Part shown: in pieces, positions 12,281 to 23,520 of the stretch
Layout of the letters: every line of letters starts with the position of its first letter
Numbering within the stretch: position 1 is the first letter of the stretch
Source of the DNA: Elephas maximus indicus
Taxonomy: Eukaryota; Chordata; Mammalia; Proboscidea; Elephantidae
Length of the DNA: 64,000 nt
Direction: 5' to 3'
NCBI RefSeq assembly: GCF_024166365.1
Contig: NC_064822.1
Span: 142,172,823 to 142,236,822, forward strand
The notes under the pieces: generated by a model
Seen by the model: only the letters and a program-made list of their open reading frames with translations
Told to the model about the DNA's origin: nothing
The model's database searches: none
Program-made: the position numbers and the translations under genes

Positions 12281-12478
12281 GGGAGACCTTGGGTGATGTA
12301 AACAATTAAGCGTTTGACTACTAGCCAATAGGTTGGTGGTTCAAAACCACCGGGGGTGCTTTGGAAGACAGGCCTAGTGATCTGCTTCTGGAAGGTCACT
12401 GGCTGGAAACCAGATGGAGTAGTTCTACTCTGCACAAATGGGGTCACCATGAGTCGGAATCAACTTGATGGCAACTAT
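12281..12478 (+). mobile_element. Diverged AfroSINE variant
   Basis: Plus-strand copy starting 'gggagaccttgggtgatgta' in the head and ending near 'gagtcggaatcaacttgatg'. The middle carries an extra segment (tgcttctggaaggtcactgg) typical of a longer SINE subfamily. It lies 50 bases upstream of the coiled-coil exon's acceptor in plus coordinates. Confidence 0.85.
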
Positions 12479-12555
12479 CTAAAACATTTTAAAGAAGCTT
12501 CCCGTTGACATTTTGCAACATTAAGACAGAAAGACTAATATAACAGACGAGTTAT

Positions 12556-12941
12556 TAAAACCAACTGCTGTAGAACTGATTCCAACCGAAGTGACCCCTG
12601 TGTGTCAGAGAAGAGCTGCACTCCATATGGTATTCAATGGCTGATTATTTGGAAACAGATCACTAGGCTTTTCTTTCAAGGAGCCCTGGTGGTGTAGTGG
12701 TTAAGAGCTCAGGCTGCTAAGCAGAAGGTCGGCAGTTCAAATCCACCAGCTGGTCCTTGGAAACCCTACGGGGCAGTTCTACTCTGTCCTATAGGGTTGC
12801 TATGAGTTGGAATCGCCTCAATGGCAATGGGTTTGGTTTTTTGCTTGGTTTTCTACCGAGGTGCCTCTGGGTAGTCTTGATCCTTCAACCTTTTGGTTAG
12901 TAGTTGAGTGCATTAACCATCTGCATCACCTAGGGACTCCA
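12556..12941 (-). mobile_element. Older AfroSINE-related copy, split by a younger one
   Basis: The minus-strand older SINE starts at 'aaaaccaactgctgtagaac' and ends 'atcacctagggactcc'. It is cut in two by the plus-strand copy at 12680-12850. The distal half carries the 'gaggtgcctctgggtagtc' segment of the variant also seen at 34053-34266. Confidence 0.82.
12680..12850 (+). mobile_element. AfroSINE nested in an older SINE
   Basis: A near-consensus plus-strand copy, 'gagccctggtggtgtagtgg' to 'caatgggtttggttttttgc', with good A-box and B-box sequence (GGTCGGCAGTTCAAATCC). It is inserted inside the opposite-strand older copy, which fixes their relative ages. Confidence 0.93.
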
Positions 12942-13589
12942 TGGATATTAAAGGACACATTAAAAGTATTTTTTTAATGCTTTGTGATTTCAAGCAGAAG
13001 CTGTTGATCATGCAGGTATGTCCCACACAACCTCTTAAAATATAGCTACAACTTTTTAAAAATTATAAAGAAAAATCTGACTTTCCAGGGTATCTTAAAA
13101 CAAAAACAACAACAAAAAGATTACCTGATAAAAGGGGAGCACATACCTGCACAGCAACTATCGGCTGGAGCTGAGGAGCCATTATGATCTTTATATGGCA
13201 TCAGTGAGCTTTTCTGCTCATCACCCCCTCTTGTATACCCAAAACTGAGTTAAAGTATCAGTTGCATTTATTATTAAGCTTGTATTGCTTATAGTAAAGT
13301 TATGAAAGGAATGTGAAATATTTCAGGTCCAGGATCAAACTAAATACTTTCTCCTTTCCCAGTTTTCCTTCTCCCCCTCTTTAATAACATTTAAATCTCA
13401 ACTTCTTTTTTCCTCATTGGTGCAATCATCTGTCATCTAGACTTTTCTAATAACCAAATTATTTTCCCTGACTTCCCTTTATTTTAAACAAAGAAGAGTT
13501 AACTTTTCAAAATGAAAATCTCGCAGTTTTCATATGCCAACCACTCCATTACCCCATCACAATTAAAAAACCCTTGAACGGCCATCGTT

Positions 13590-14225
13590 CTTAGCATATT
13601 CTTAAAATGGTCTGTAAGGTTATGCATGGCCTGGTCCCAGTCTACATATTCAGCTGCAATCTCACATCACCATCTTCTCTGCTCTATTAGCCATATTGAA
13701 ATTTTAATTCCTCCGATGTATCATGCACTTATCCACCACCAGGTCTAGACTTTTGCAGTTCACACCACTTAGAACACTTTTCTTTCTCATTTTTGTCAGT
13801 TAAGTATTAATGATTCTTCTGTTCTTGACTCAAGCCTCACTTTCTTAGGAAATTCATCTCTAGCCATCAAGTTGATCCTGACTCATAGCAACCCTATACG
13901 ATACAGTAGAACTGCCTTGTAGTTGCCAAGACTGTAATACTTATGGAAGCAGATTGCTACATCTTTCTCCCACAGAGTGGCTGGTGGGTTTGAATCACTA
14001 ACCTTTCGCTTAGCCACCAAGTGCTTATCCACTACGCTACCAGGGCTCCTTAATCTATCTCTAGGCCTCATTAATTTCCTTTTACATATACTTCTATAAG
14101 ATTTTATGATAATGTCTGTCTCAAGAGAGTAAAGACAATCTCTCTATTTCTACCTGCCCATGAGTATCTCACTACTGAGCACAATTCACTGTTCAGTTCT
14201 TTACTGAATGGATGAATGGCTGAAT
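13590..14225 (+). repeat. L2 3' end, interrupted by a SINE
   Basis: 'gttatgcatggcctggtccc' through 'gatgaatggctgaatcc' follows the order of an L2 LINE 3' region: free text of the type 'catggcctggcccctgccta', 'ttctgttcctc', then 'tgaatgaatg' at the end. The AfroSINE at 13862-14049 is inserted within it. Confidence 0.75.
13862..14049 (-). mobile_element. AfroSINE inside L2
   Basis: Minus-strand copy from 'gccatcaagttgatcctgac' to 'gctaccagggctcc'. The flanks 'catctctag' at the left and 'atctctag' at the right fit a target-site duplication. Confidence 0.92.
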
Positions 14226-14816
14226 CCTATTCCAATATAAAGTTCCCTTTCCTTCTCCTGATATAGGCACTTGGCCTATTAAGAAAGTGGATAATCCAAC
14301 TAGCTTCCTGATACCTGGGAACATGTGTAAATACAAACTTTATTAGGTTTATTCCAAGCACATAAAATTAAGAATCCTGATAGTCAGAATACTACATTTT
14401 TGAGTTTTGGGGGTTTATTCTTTAATTATTTCTATCTTTAATAGCATTTAACTACCACAAGTATTTCTGTCACCTAGGAAAAACTATATTCTCTATTTGG
14501 CTGCTTCCTATTAACAAGGAGATAAAGAAATATACATATGCCATCTACTGTATGTCCCTTTTCAGCTCAATTCTCAGTAGTTTTGCCCTAAGACACTTAA
14601 ATGTGAAATAAGAAAGTCTCGAGTACATCTCTCTTCCCTTAAAGAAAAATAAACACAGCTATTTATATTTTACTTACCATTACTTGCCAAAAACTGAAAA
14701 TGAAGTAATTTCAAAATGCTGATTCATTATGAGTTTCTAGGAATAATATTCAAACAAATATCTCGATACAAAAAATAAGTTACTTTTAATTAAATATAAC
14801 TAAATAATCCAAATAC

Positions 14817-14952
14817 CTTTTTAAAATCAGTTGGATCCTCTTTTTCTAGCCTGCTACTGTAAGGTTTTCTTTCTTCTAAGTAACTGTATGATCCAGAGCG
14901 ACCCAGCAAGGAATCATACCGATCACTCGCTGATGTGGAACTGGTTTCATAT
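14817..14952 (-). CDS. PPP1R12A: PPP1R12A exon with Ser910 (889-934)
   Basis: Completes Arg889 and reads YETSSTSASDRYDSLLGRSG, SYSYLEERKPYSSRLEKEDP and TDFKK. The Ser in RSGSYSYL is human Ser910, the third NUAK1 site. The acceptor is TTTGAAG and the donor is AAG followed by GTATTT. Glu and Pro in KEDPTD differ from human Asp and Ser. Confidence 0.97.
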
Positions 14953-15415
14953 CTTCAAAAGATGAGTTTATCAAAATCTTTATTATAAGCTTTCACAATT
15001 TTCATTAACATGCATCCCAGTATAGACTAACTTGATGTTCCAAAATAGTAGGTAACACTTAGTTACCTCCTTTGTTATGTAATCGATATTTTGGCAATAC
15101 ATAATAAATGAAAAGCTATTTTTAACAGTACTAATTTGCATTATTTGAGTAAGTAGCTCAAAATTTCCATATCTGTAAGTCAAACATGGTTTCATAACAT
15201 GATAATCATATTTCAGTAACTTTAAATTGTACACTTCCCCACATTTTAACATCTCTAAAATCAGGACATGGCTTTGAAATGATGGTGTAATTTAGTTTAA
15301 CTGGCAGCACTTTTTTTTTTTTTCTAGAGGTATGTAATACAATGGTGTGTTTTAAAATCAGTAACAGATTTGATGAACTACAGTATATCCAAAGTGATAG
15401 GTATAGGTTTGTACT

Positions 15416-15512
15416 GCCCCATAGGGTTTCCTAGGAGCACCTGGTGGATTTGAACTGCTGACCCTTTTGGTTAGCTGATGCAGCTCTTAACCACTATGCC
15501 ACCAGGGTTTCC
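15416..15512 (-). mobile_element. AfroSINE lacking its tail half
   Basis: Only the head half is present, from 'gccccatagggtttcctagg' to 'gccaccagggtttcc'. It is bounded on both sides by the perfect 11-bp repeat aggtttgtact (15405-15415 and 15513-15523). A SINE with its 3' side missing but clean duplications is unusual. Confidence 0.9.
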
Positions 15513-15949
15513 AGGTTTGTACTAAACAGAAATAAATGAGAATTTTTTATAATCTTGTTCTCAGGTCAGATCATCTTTCCTGATAAATGCTATTGCCTTG
15601 GCATTTCAATTCAGTAGATCATCAGTATATAAAAATTTGTTCTTGGTCTTACAGGACGTTGGTTAACAATTATCAGAATGAGAAGTGAAATGGAGATTAG
15701 ATTCAAGAATGTATTAGGAGGTCTCTGAAAAGATGACTGATGCTCAGTTAGAGGATACTTTTTAGAGTATCTTCATTGTCTTTTTTTTTTTAATCAAAAG
15801 CATGCAAAGAGATTCATCTAAATATCTATAGATTTTTATTACCAAAATAATTCTATCAACTTATAAAGTTCTTATATTTGTAGTAACATTTTTTTAGCCA
15901 AGAATAAAAATGAGATAAAGGTTAATTAAAAAAAAAAAGTGAAACATAC

Positions 15950-15966
15950 CTTGAGATGGAATCCGT
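15950..15966 (-). CDS. PPP1R12A: PPP1R12A 17-nt microexon (884-889)
   Basis: Only 17 nt, reading TDSIS plus two bases of Arg889. The upstream acceptor is CTTTCTTTCAAG and the donor is CAAG followed by GTATGT. It is needed to keep frame and numbering: with it, later residues fall at Ser910 and the protein ends at 1030. It is too short to be found by a reading-frame scan; placement rests on the splice signals and on matching both flanking exons. Confidence 0.92.
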
Positions 15967-16899
15967 CTTGAAAGAAAGAAAAACACAGTCACACTAAATT
16001 TTTATGCTTTCATTAAACTATTGACTTATGATTGATAGTTTAATGTTACAATACTATTTTTAGACTATTAAACAAACTTATCTATTCACTGTATATTCTT
16101 TAATGTGGTTGTTCTAAAAAAGAGATTCTAAAACACAGATCTACTGTGTATTTTTACATGCACAATACCATACAATAGATATTTGGAAATTTATGAACAT
16201 CCTTTGACTTCCTATAAATTCTTATATACATTATTTTATAATTAGAAGAAAAAATGAGAGACTAAGAAAAATATCCATTTCTCAGCATTAGAAAGCAACA
16301 CATTCAACATTAAGAAATGCCAAGTTTAGAATGTCGCATCTCAAAGCAGCTATTTTATATCTCATTTTTCTGTTTCTGAGGCATAAAATGAGAGGCAAAC
16401 AAAAGAACACCTAAGATATTTTATGTATAACACATACACATACTTTGTCTAAAACTTCTTTTTTGGAAATACAACTCTACATTTCTTTAAGGTTGAGAAA
16501 TTAAGGGGCAGGAAATGATGGTTAAGCTAATTTTCTCAAGCAAGTGGTATGCTATGTTTAAGTTCCAGTAACTCTTCTCATCCAAATGATGAAATGATTA
16601 ACAGGGCAAAAGAGTCTTAATGGGGCCAAAGTAGTTTTTTTGGTGTTCTTTGCCTCTTTCTCCTGAAGTACTCAGTGAATTTATAACCTTCTGTAAGGTA
16701 ACGATTCGAAATTGGTTTGTCAAATTCCTGAATTTAGGTATCTGTATTTTCCCATTATATTTGTATTTTTTATGTGTTCCTTTGGGACTGTTTAAAGTCG
16801 ATTTGGGACTAAAAATGTTTTACTAAAGTCTGCTTACATTTCATTTGCAAAACCAACTGTACCCTTGTTCACTGTGTTTTACAATTTTTTTCCTAAAAA

Positions 16900-18270
16900 G
16901 TAAAACTCTGCTCTTAATTTTTCTGATTTTAAAGTAATGTAAACTCATATGAAAGTATTATAGTATAAAGAGTTCCTCTGTAATTCCTCATCCCTTTACC
17001 TCCTGGATAAGCATTGTTAACCTTTTTATGTACACATAATAATATGATATGAACACACAAAACACCCACCTATGCAATACATTTTGTTTATTTTCTACTA
17101 ACAGATACATAGACTGTTTTCAATTTTTTGCTTTATGAGCACTGCTACTATGAATCCCTTGTAGATTTATCTTTGTATACTTCAGTTTTATTGGGAATAA
17201 ATTTCTAGAAGTGGAATTGCTAAGGAAAAAGGCATAAACGTTGGCCTGAGACTGGAAGAACTAGTTGGTGCCCGGCTATAACCGATGACTGTCCTAACAG
17301 GAAACTCAGCAGAGAATCCCTGATGGAGCAGGAGAACAGGGGGATGCAGACCTCAAATTCTCGTAAAAAGATCAGACTTAATGGTCTGACTGAGACTAGA
17401 AGGACCCCAAAAGTCACAGTCCCTGGACCTTCTGTTAGCCCAAGACTGGAACCATTCCCAAAGCTGACTCTCCAGACAGGGATTGGACTGGACTATAGGA
17501 CAGAAAATGATACTGGTGAGGAGTGAGCTTCTTGGTTCAGGTAGACACATGAGACTATGTGGGCAGCTACTATATGGAGGGGAGATGAGAAGGCAGAGGG
17601 GGACAGGAGTTGGCTGAGTGGACACAGGGAATATAGGGTGGAGAGGAGGAGTGTGCTGTCTCATTAGGGGGAGAGCAACTAGGAGTACATAGCAACCTGT
17701 ATAAAAATTTTCGTATGAAAGACTGGCTTGATTTGTAAACTTTCACTTAACGCACAATTTAAAAAAAGAGAGAGAAAAAAAAAAAGGCATGAACATTTTC
17801 TTCATGGTTCTGATTCACATTGCTAATTGATCTTGAAAAGGCTGAACTTAGTATAGCCCTAAAACCTTATGTGAGAATGCCTAATTCCATACTAATCATG
17901 CCAAATCTGGGCATTAACCTTTGCCAATTTCACTTTTGTTTTACTTATCACGTGTTTGATTATTAATAAGATTAAATATATTTTCAAGATTACTGATCAT
18001 ATGCATTTCTTCTTTTGTATTCTTCTCCATTTATTTATTTGCTAAGTCTTTTATATAATATGGATATTAATCTTTCAAATGCTATAAAAAAGAACTAAAA
18101 TTATTTACTTTAAACTGAGCAAATTTATGTCTCAATTTAATAAGGGTATCTTCTGCCATATTCCAACATATATATTTTTATATAACCAAATCTGTTCATT
18201 TTTTCTTATTGATTTCTTGCCTTGGTATCCTATTGACTTATTACTAATGTTCTTTGTATATTGAGTCTTA
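16900..18270 (-). mobile_element. Ancient L1 (L1M type) 3' region, minus strand
   Basis: 'taaatttctagaagtggaat' followed by 'ttgctaa' and, beyond the insertion, 'gcatttcttcttttgtattc' and 'tattaatctttcaaatgc' are in the order of the reverse complement of old L1 sequence. It is diverged and broken by a younger L1 at 17239-17781. Confidence 0.65.
17239..17781 (+). mobile_element. 5'-truncated afrotherian L1 nested in old L1
   Basis: It matches the 3' end of the large L1 at 59600-60113 (shared 'gatgcagacctcaaattctc', 'agcccaagactggaaccatt' and 'tgtctcattaggg'). It ends in an A-rich tail and is flanked by aaaaaggcataaac (left) and aaaaaggcatgaac (right), a 14-bp duplication with one difference. 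The insertion splits the L1M copy. Confidence 0.88.
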
Positions 18271-18409
18271 CCATCCAATAGATAGATTAATGAAAGCAAA
18301 TCACAGTAACCAAAGCAACAGAAGTCCCATTTTTATAGTGAGCAATGATATCATGACAAAGTAATTCAAATTATCTGTGATAAAATTTTACCTTAATTTT
18401 CTTTTAATT

Positions 18410-18569
18410 GGAGCCCTGGTGGTCGAGTGGTTAAGCGTTTGGCTGCTAACCAAATGGTCGGCAGTTCAAATCCACCAGCCGCTCCACAGAAACCTTATGG
18501 GGCCATTCTACTGTCCTATAGGGTTGCTGTAAGTCGGAATCGACTCGACGGCAATGGGTTTGGTTTACA
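18410..18569 (+). mobile_element. AfroSINE
   Basis: A young-looking plus-strand copy, 'ttggagccctggtggtcgag' to 'gacggcaatgggtttggttt', with an intact B-box. The sequence tttcttttaatt occurs on both sides as the likely target-site duplication. Confidence 0.94.
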
Positions 18570-18811
18570 GGTTTTTTCTTTTAATTTATATTGCTAAGGC
18601 AGATAGCTTCAGCTTCATATACAATTGTGAATTTTCAAAAACTTTAGGCATCTTACAATTTACTTTTTCTTTAAGTGCAAGAGGTACATGCCAGAAAGCC
18701 ATCTCTCAATATGATTAACTTGGATTATAGAAACTACACAGAAGTTTGTTATCAAATATTTTTGAGGTAGTAATAAAACTACTTCAGGAAAAGCACAGAA
18801 GAATTTTCAGT

Positions 18812-19425
18812 ATGTTGTATTTAAGTTTTGCCGTTAAAATTAGATATGTGCTATGTTTTTTATAGTATGGTTAACTAGAACATCGTTTCTATGGAGAAAA
18901 GTATTCTTTTCATAGAGAAATAAGGACTGATGCTACTGGTTTCCAAAAGTGAGCAGCACACTTACACAGCAAAAACATTCCTCTAGTCTACTGCAGCAGA
19001 CATTGGGCTTTACCTTCTTAATCTCCATTCTTCCCCTTCCTCACTATGTAGCAGTCATTAAGACTAGGTGGGAGAGTATGTTGCCCACTCGGTAACAATA
19101 TGGCTGCAATATTTTGATGATGGTTCCTGACTGGCCTAAGCTGGTTAATATAATCTCACCCTCATGAGGGAAGCCAGCCTGAGGATAAAGCTGATGCAGA
19201 GGGTTGTGTAATATAACTGGAGCCCAATAAATTCTCTTTATTATTTAATCCAGTTTGGTTTTTCTTTTACACACTGAAAGAATGCTAAATAATCCTCTAT
19301 TTAAAATAAACAAAAACTAGTTAAGTTGTGCGGAACTAAGAACACTTTTCTCCATAGAGACAATGTTCTACTTAACCATAATGTATCGCATGCGTAATTT
19401 TAACAGCAAAACTTAAACACAACAT
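18812..19425. mobile_element. Putative DNA transposon with long inverted ends
   Basis: The two ends, 18812-18906 and 19340-19425, are reverse complements of each other over about 90 bases at roughly 80 percent identity by eye. Examples are 'tatggttaactagaacatcg' and 'tttctatggagaaaagt'. They enclose about 430 bases with no open frame. This is the layout of a non-autonomous cut-and-paste element. The family is not recognised and no clear target duplication was found. Confidence 0.6.
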
Positions 19426-20442
19426 CCAACATGCTTTAAGGAAGAACTAATTTGAAGTTGTAACTTTGGAAGCTGCAAAATATTTTCCCTCCCACTCTAG
19501 CCTGGTGGGAGGTGGGGGTCTGTGTGATAAGTAAGTGAGAAGTGTCAGCTGGAGTTTACTAACTTTCCTCCTTCCTCTTGTTTACCTTTCCACTTAGAAA
19601 GGAAGAAGATGGACAAGTTTATAGAAAATATGAAATATAGGAAATAAGGGACAGAGTCGAATTGGGGGAGTGCTGGCAAGTAACGGTAAAAGGTCTTAAA
19701 ACTGACAAAACTTTAACCATGTAAATAATTTATCCTTGGAAATAATATATTCCTCAATCTGTCTCTCTGGCTACCTAAGATAAAATAAAAATGCCTTTTG
19801 GGTCAAGACAGGCAAACTTGGCCCTAAAAATAACATCCAGTTACATAGCACAGGTATTAACCAACCTCTGGCCACTTCTGGACATTAATGTAGATCCCTA
19901 CTGATGAAAAGGAAATCTAACAGCTAAGGAGCCCCAAGTCAAAATCAAGAAGATAAACTTAACATGACCAAAACGCCATTTCAGGCTAGATAGTGCTGGG
20001 TTTATATGGCAGACTAGAACTAATTCAATGCTGTACAGCTTACCCCCACACAGATGGAGTTCCTTAAAGAATTTTAGCTTTTTGCACAACCCAATGGGGA
20101 AAAAGAAACTTCTACTACTGCCTAGCTATTCAAGCTTAAGTCATTTAAACTAGCGTTAGGTCCTTCATTAGTACTGAGAAAAAAATGGCTTTCTCAGAAG
20201 ATTGTTGTGAAGATCAGCTGTGATTATGAATGTAAAAGCCCTTCGGAGACTCTAAATTTCTGAACAGATGTAAACACAGTTAAAGACGTCTATCATCTGC
20301 TCTAGCACACAGTTTCACCAACTACAGAACTAAAATGTGGGCCTGGAAATGTGTCCACTTCTTCTGAATAGACTTTAGGTATTTTCCTTTGGTTAAGGGT
20401 ACTACTATCTTTCTGGTTTTTTCTTTCCAATTTTGAATAATA

Positions 20443-20630
20443 ATTTACACATAGTAAACTACATCCATATAAAGTGTACAATTTGATGGATCTGGCAGTT
20501 GTGCATATCCATAAAACCACAATTACAATTAAGATCCAAAACATTTCCATTACTTCTAAAATAGTTTTCATGTTCCTAATAGTCCCTCTATCTCTGATTT
20601 CCAAGCAAACCACTGATACTGTATCCCCAG
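20443..20630 (-). repeat. Ancient L1 3' end fragment
   Basis: 'aaagtgtacaatttgatgga', 'gttgtgcatatccataaaacc', and 'tccaaaacatttcc' follow the reverse complement of old L1 3' UTR sequence, the same type as at 62975-63530. Confidence 0.65.
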
Positions 20631-20742
20631 CATGTAGGTTCAAGTTTCAGTAACTGTTTTGAATATGCATAAATGAATATAATTAAAAAGTAGTCCTAGA
20701 AATATATGAATACTTCTAAATACAAAAAGTAATGCTATTTAC

Positions 20743-20808
20743 CTCAGTCTCTCTCTTATTGGATCCCTCTTCTGTATCTGATTGTTGTTCTTGTTCATTT
20801 TCATCACT
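20743..20808 (-). CDS. PPP1R12A: PPP1R12A exon (862-883)
   Basis: A 22-codon exon reading SDENEQEQQSDTEEGSNKRE then TE, acidic and in phase 0 at both ends. The acceptor is CTATTTTAG and the donor is GAG followed by GTAAAT. The final Glu is a CAG-to-GAG type difference from the usual Gln. Confidence 0.95.
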
Positions 20809-21507
20809 CTAAAATAGATTGTCAATATATTTTAGAAAAGTAAACATAAATTTCAAACAGGTGGTATTTGAAAACTTTAGGGCTTTTCTAGTTTAAAACG
20901 ACTAGAGAAAAATCTACCACACCATGGAATCAAAAGAAAATTTGATTTTTAAGTAGAAGCTTTTCTATCTTATGTAAACTGAATTTGTTGCCATGGCATA
21001 GCTAAGTAGATTAGCATATATGGTGGAGAAAGACCACCTACATGACAAATTGGCTTAGGAAACACATTCATATGGGGAATAGAATGCTGGAGGCTTGGCA
21101 TGAGAAAAAGAGAAGATATTCTACTTTAAACTGTAAATAATAGTGATACTACACTATACTTTAGAGTATAAGTACTATTTAGCTGTTCAACTAATAACAA
21201 GGCATCAAAAAGAATATGAAATTCACTGTTTTAAATAAGAAAAGCTAGATTCTATAAGCTTGGCACGATTTCTGTAAGAGTCCTACTATGTTTGGGTGAC
21301 TCATCCATCTAAAAACTTCTTCGAAGTTTGGAGCACAACAAATAGAAAAATCAAGGGTTCAACAGGCTACAAGCCTAGAAGCCCAGACTATGGGACGATT
21401 CTACAAGAAGGCCTTGAAAATCTCAACAAGTCTAAATAGGTTAAAGGAAAAGAAAAGAGAAATTTGCATTTAAACATACTATAAAAATACCACAGGTTTT
21501 AAACTAG

Positions 21508-21720
21508 ATAAATCTAGTTTCAAATATTGGTATAGCTACTTTTAGCTGTGTGACTTAAGAAGAATTATTTTAAAATTTCTGAGCCATAATTTCCTCATCC
21601 ATAACGTGGGGACAGAAACTTAAACACTATTATTCTGAGTATTAGAATCAATTCATGTACCATTTTGGTACCTAGCAAAATGGTGATATGTGAAGTTATT
21701 CTGTGGACAGGAGATTTCAA
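21508..21720 (+). repeat. MIR
   Basis: 'gctgtgtgacttaagaagaa', 'ttctgagccataatttcctc' and 'atccataacgtggggacag' are the classic central order of a MIR element (loss of consensus is moderate). Confidence 0.75.
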
Positions 21721-22749
21721 TAATGATAATGGTGACAATGATAACAGTAATATTAATTCCATGCATGAACTGTATTTATGTATTGGAATTTCGTGAGGAA
21801 ACACACTAATGTAGTAAAAAACAATAAAGTGGGGGAGGCTCAGAATTCCTGAAAGGTTATAACTGAAAAAAGGAACATAAAAATACAGTAGAGGAAAGGG
21901 CTGCCTAACCACACATCGCCCTTTGGCAGTGCCCTTGACTCTTTTTTTTTTGCATGTTGTATGATATAGGTTCAAACACGTGGCTATGAAGGGGAAAGGA
22001 GATGAGTGCTTTAAAGGCTGACTAGAATTTAATTCAGTGCTGGCTCAAATTAAGATGGTTATTGCCAATATGGATCTCAGGAATGATCCTTACAATGCTG
22101 GGTATGTAGATAACTTCAGAGAGTACAGTTTTGAAAGCAGAACTGGTCTAAATAAAATTGGAGGAAAAGTACTAAGTAAAGCTTTGGTCATGAAATTGCC
22201 AACACACATGGGTTCTTAATAAAAAATAAGATGAGATAATTTTAAGTAGTAAGAGTTACTATGCTAGGGTGCTAAGACTGTGAGGTCTTAAATAATACAG
22301 GAGTTGGGGAAGTGGGTGGGGATTTAACTGAAACAATGGATACTTGGGGGTCATTATTCTGGTACTGTTGCATATGCCTGAACATTTCTATATTAAAAAT
22401 TAAAAGAGAAATAATAGGAAAAAATCGAGGCTAAAGAAGAAAAACTATGTTGGCCCTTCTGTGCTTGAGTGTTGTATTGAAACAGCATGAATTTCACACT
22501 AACAGTGCTATACTATAGCTCTGTTTTCTTCTGCATATGAATAGCAATGTCAGACACACAAACAGGGATCAGGATAAACGTTAAATTTAATAGAATTAAT
22601 TATTGTAATTTGATAAGTAAAGCACTGCTTCTATTCAGTGTCCCCTGAAATAAAAAAAATTGTTATGAAGATCTTATGATGATATTTATGAAACCAGGAA
22701 ATAAATGTACAGCAACTTTCTTTCAAGAATCTCTAAGATAAAGACAGTT

Positions 22750-22797
22750 TACCCAATGCTGTCGAGTCAATTCCGACTCATAGTGACCCTATAGGCA
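22750..22797 (-). repeat. AfroSINE fragment
   Basis: Only the tail-proximal 48 bases remain ('tgctgtcgagtcaattccga', 'gtgaccctatagg'). The head is missing. Confidence 0.8.
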
Positions 22798-23071
22798 GTT
22801 TAGCCATTATGAAATAATCAATATACTCTGAGCTGCAACTATTATTGTTTTTATTTCAAAATCGCATCAGAACTCCTAATTTTAAGTAGTACCAAATATC
22901 TAAGTAGCAGTTAACTATTCTTATAAAGAAAAACTTTTCTGATTTAACAACTTTTGATTTAGAAAACGTAACGATGGTTTAAAGAATCTGAGGCATATAA
23001 GAAGTTACTAGTATGTACTCCTAGAAACATTAAGTATACTATCAAGTAGTGATATTTTAAAAGGTTCTCAC

Positions 23072-23193
23072 ATCTTGTGTCCAAAATGAAACTCCAGTAG
23101 ATCTTCTTTTCTCTCTTGGTCGCCGTCGTTCTCTGATTGATTTAGTTTGTGATTTATCTTCTCCTTCTTTTTCCTCTTCTCTTTTTTCTCCTT
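23072..23193 (-). CDS. PPP1R12A: PPP1R12A exon with ROCK site Thr853 (821-861)
   Basis: Completes Glu821 and reads GEKREEEKEGEDKSQTKSIR, then ERRRPREKRRSTGVSFWTQD. RRST-GVSFW is the second ROCK site, Thr853, whose phosphorylation reduces myosin binding; the preceding Ser852 is a known PKA/PKG site. The acceptor is CTCAACAG and the donor is GAT followed by GTGAGA. It ends in phase 0. Confidence 0.97.
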
Positions 23194-23274
23194 CTGTTGA
23201 GGATTACAATTAGCCACATGATAGCACTGTATCTTGACAGAAGTTTATAAGGTAAATGTAAACTCAATTCTAAG

Positions 23275-23520
23275 CCAACTTCCTTTGTGAAGCCCACTCA
23301 GATTCTCTAATTGAAATTAATTTTTGCTTGTCTCAGTGCTCCTATACACTGTAAACATTCTTATGTCGCTCACACCAAAACTACATCTATCTGTACTTCC
23401 CATTAGAACATTCTTGAGGATCAATACAGGAACTAATCATCTTCATTTTCCTAGTGCCTAACATAAAAATGTTACATAAAAGACACATTTAGTACTAATG
23501 TTTGTTGAACAGAAAATAAC
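23275..23520 (+). repeat. L2 3' end
   Basis: Ends with the L2 order 'tagtgcctaacataaaaat', 'cacatttagtact' and 'tgtttgttgaacag', preceded by a 'cctttgtgaagcccactcag' block. It is diverged. Confidence 0.6.

Larger units (their letters stand above)
15967..20742 (-). other. PPP1R12A: PPP1R12A intron
   Basis: Composite intron: old L1 split by a young L1 (16900-18270), an AfroSINE (18410-18569), the inverted-repeat element (18812-19425) and an L1 fragment (20443-20630). The stretches 15967-16900 and 19430-20440 show nothing recognised except a weak MIR-like piece near 20170-20270. Confidence 0.6.
20809..23071 (-). other. PPP1R12A: PPP1R12A intron
   Basis: Contains a MIR (21508-21720), a SINE fragment (22750-22797) and an A-rich, L1-3'-end-like stretch near 22290-22410. 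Nothing else is recognised. Confidence 0.5.

Noticed and set aside
12680-12760. tRNA-like head with A-box and B-box sequence
   Set aside because: It is the tRNA-derived head of an AfroSINE, one of about two dozen copies with the SINE tail; no stand-alone tRNA gene is present.
17353-17664. Overlapping open frames on both strands
   Set aside because: They lie in the L1 3' UTR, match the same untranslated region at 59600-60050, and encode nothing known.
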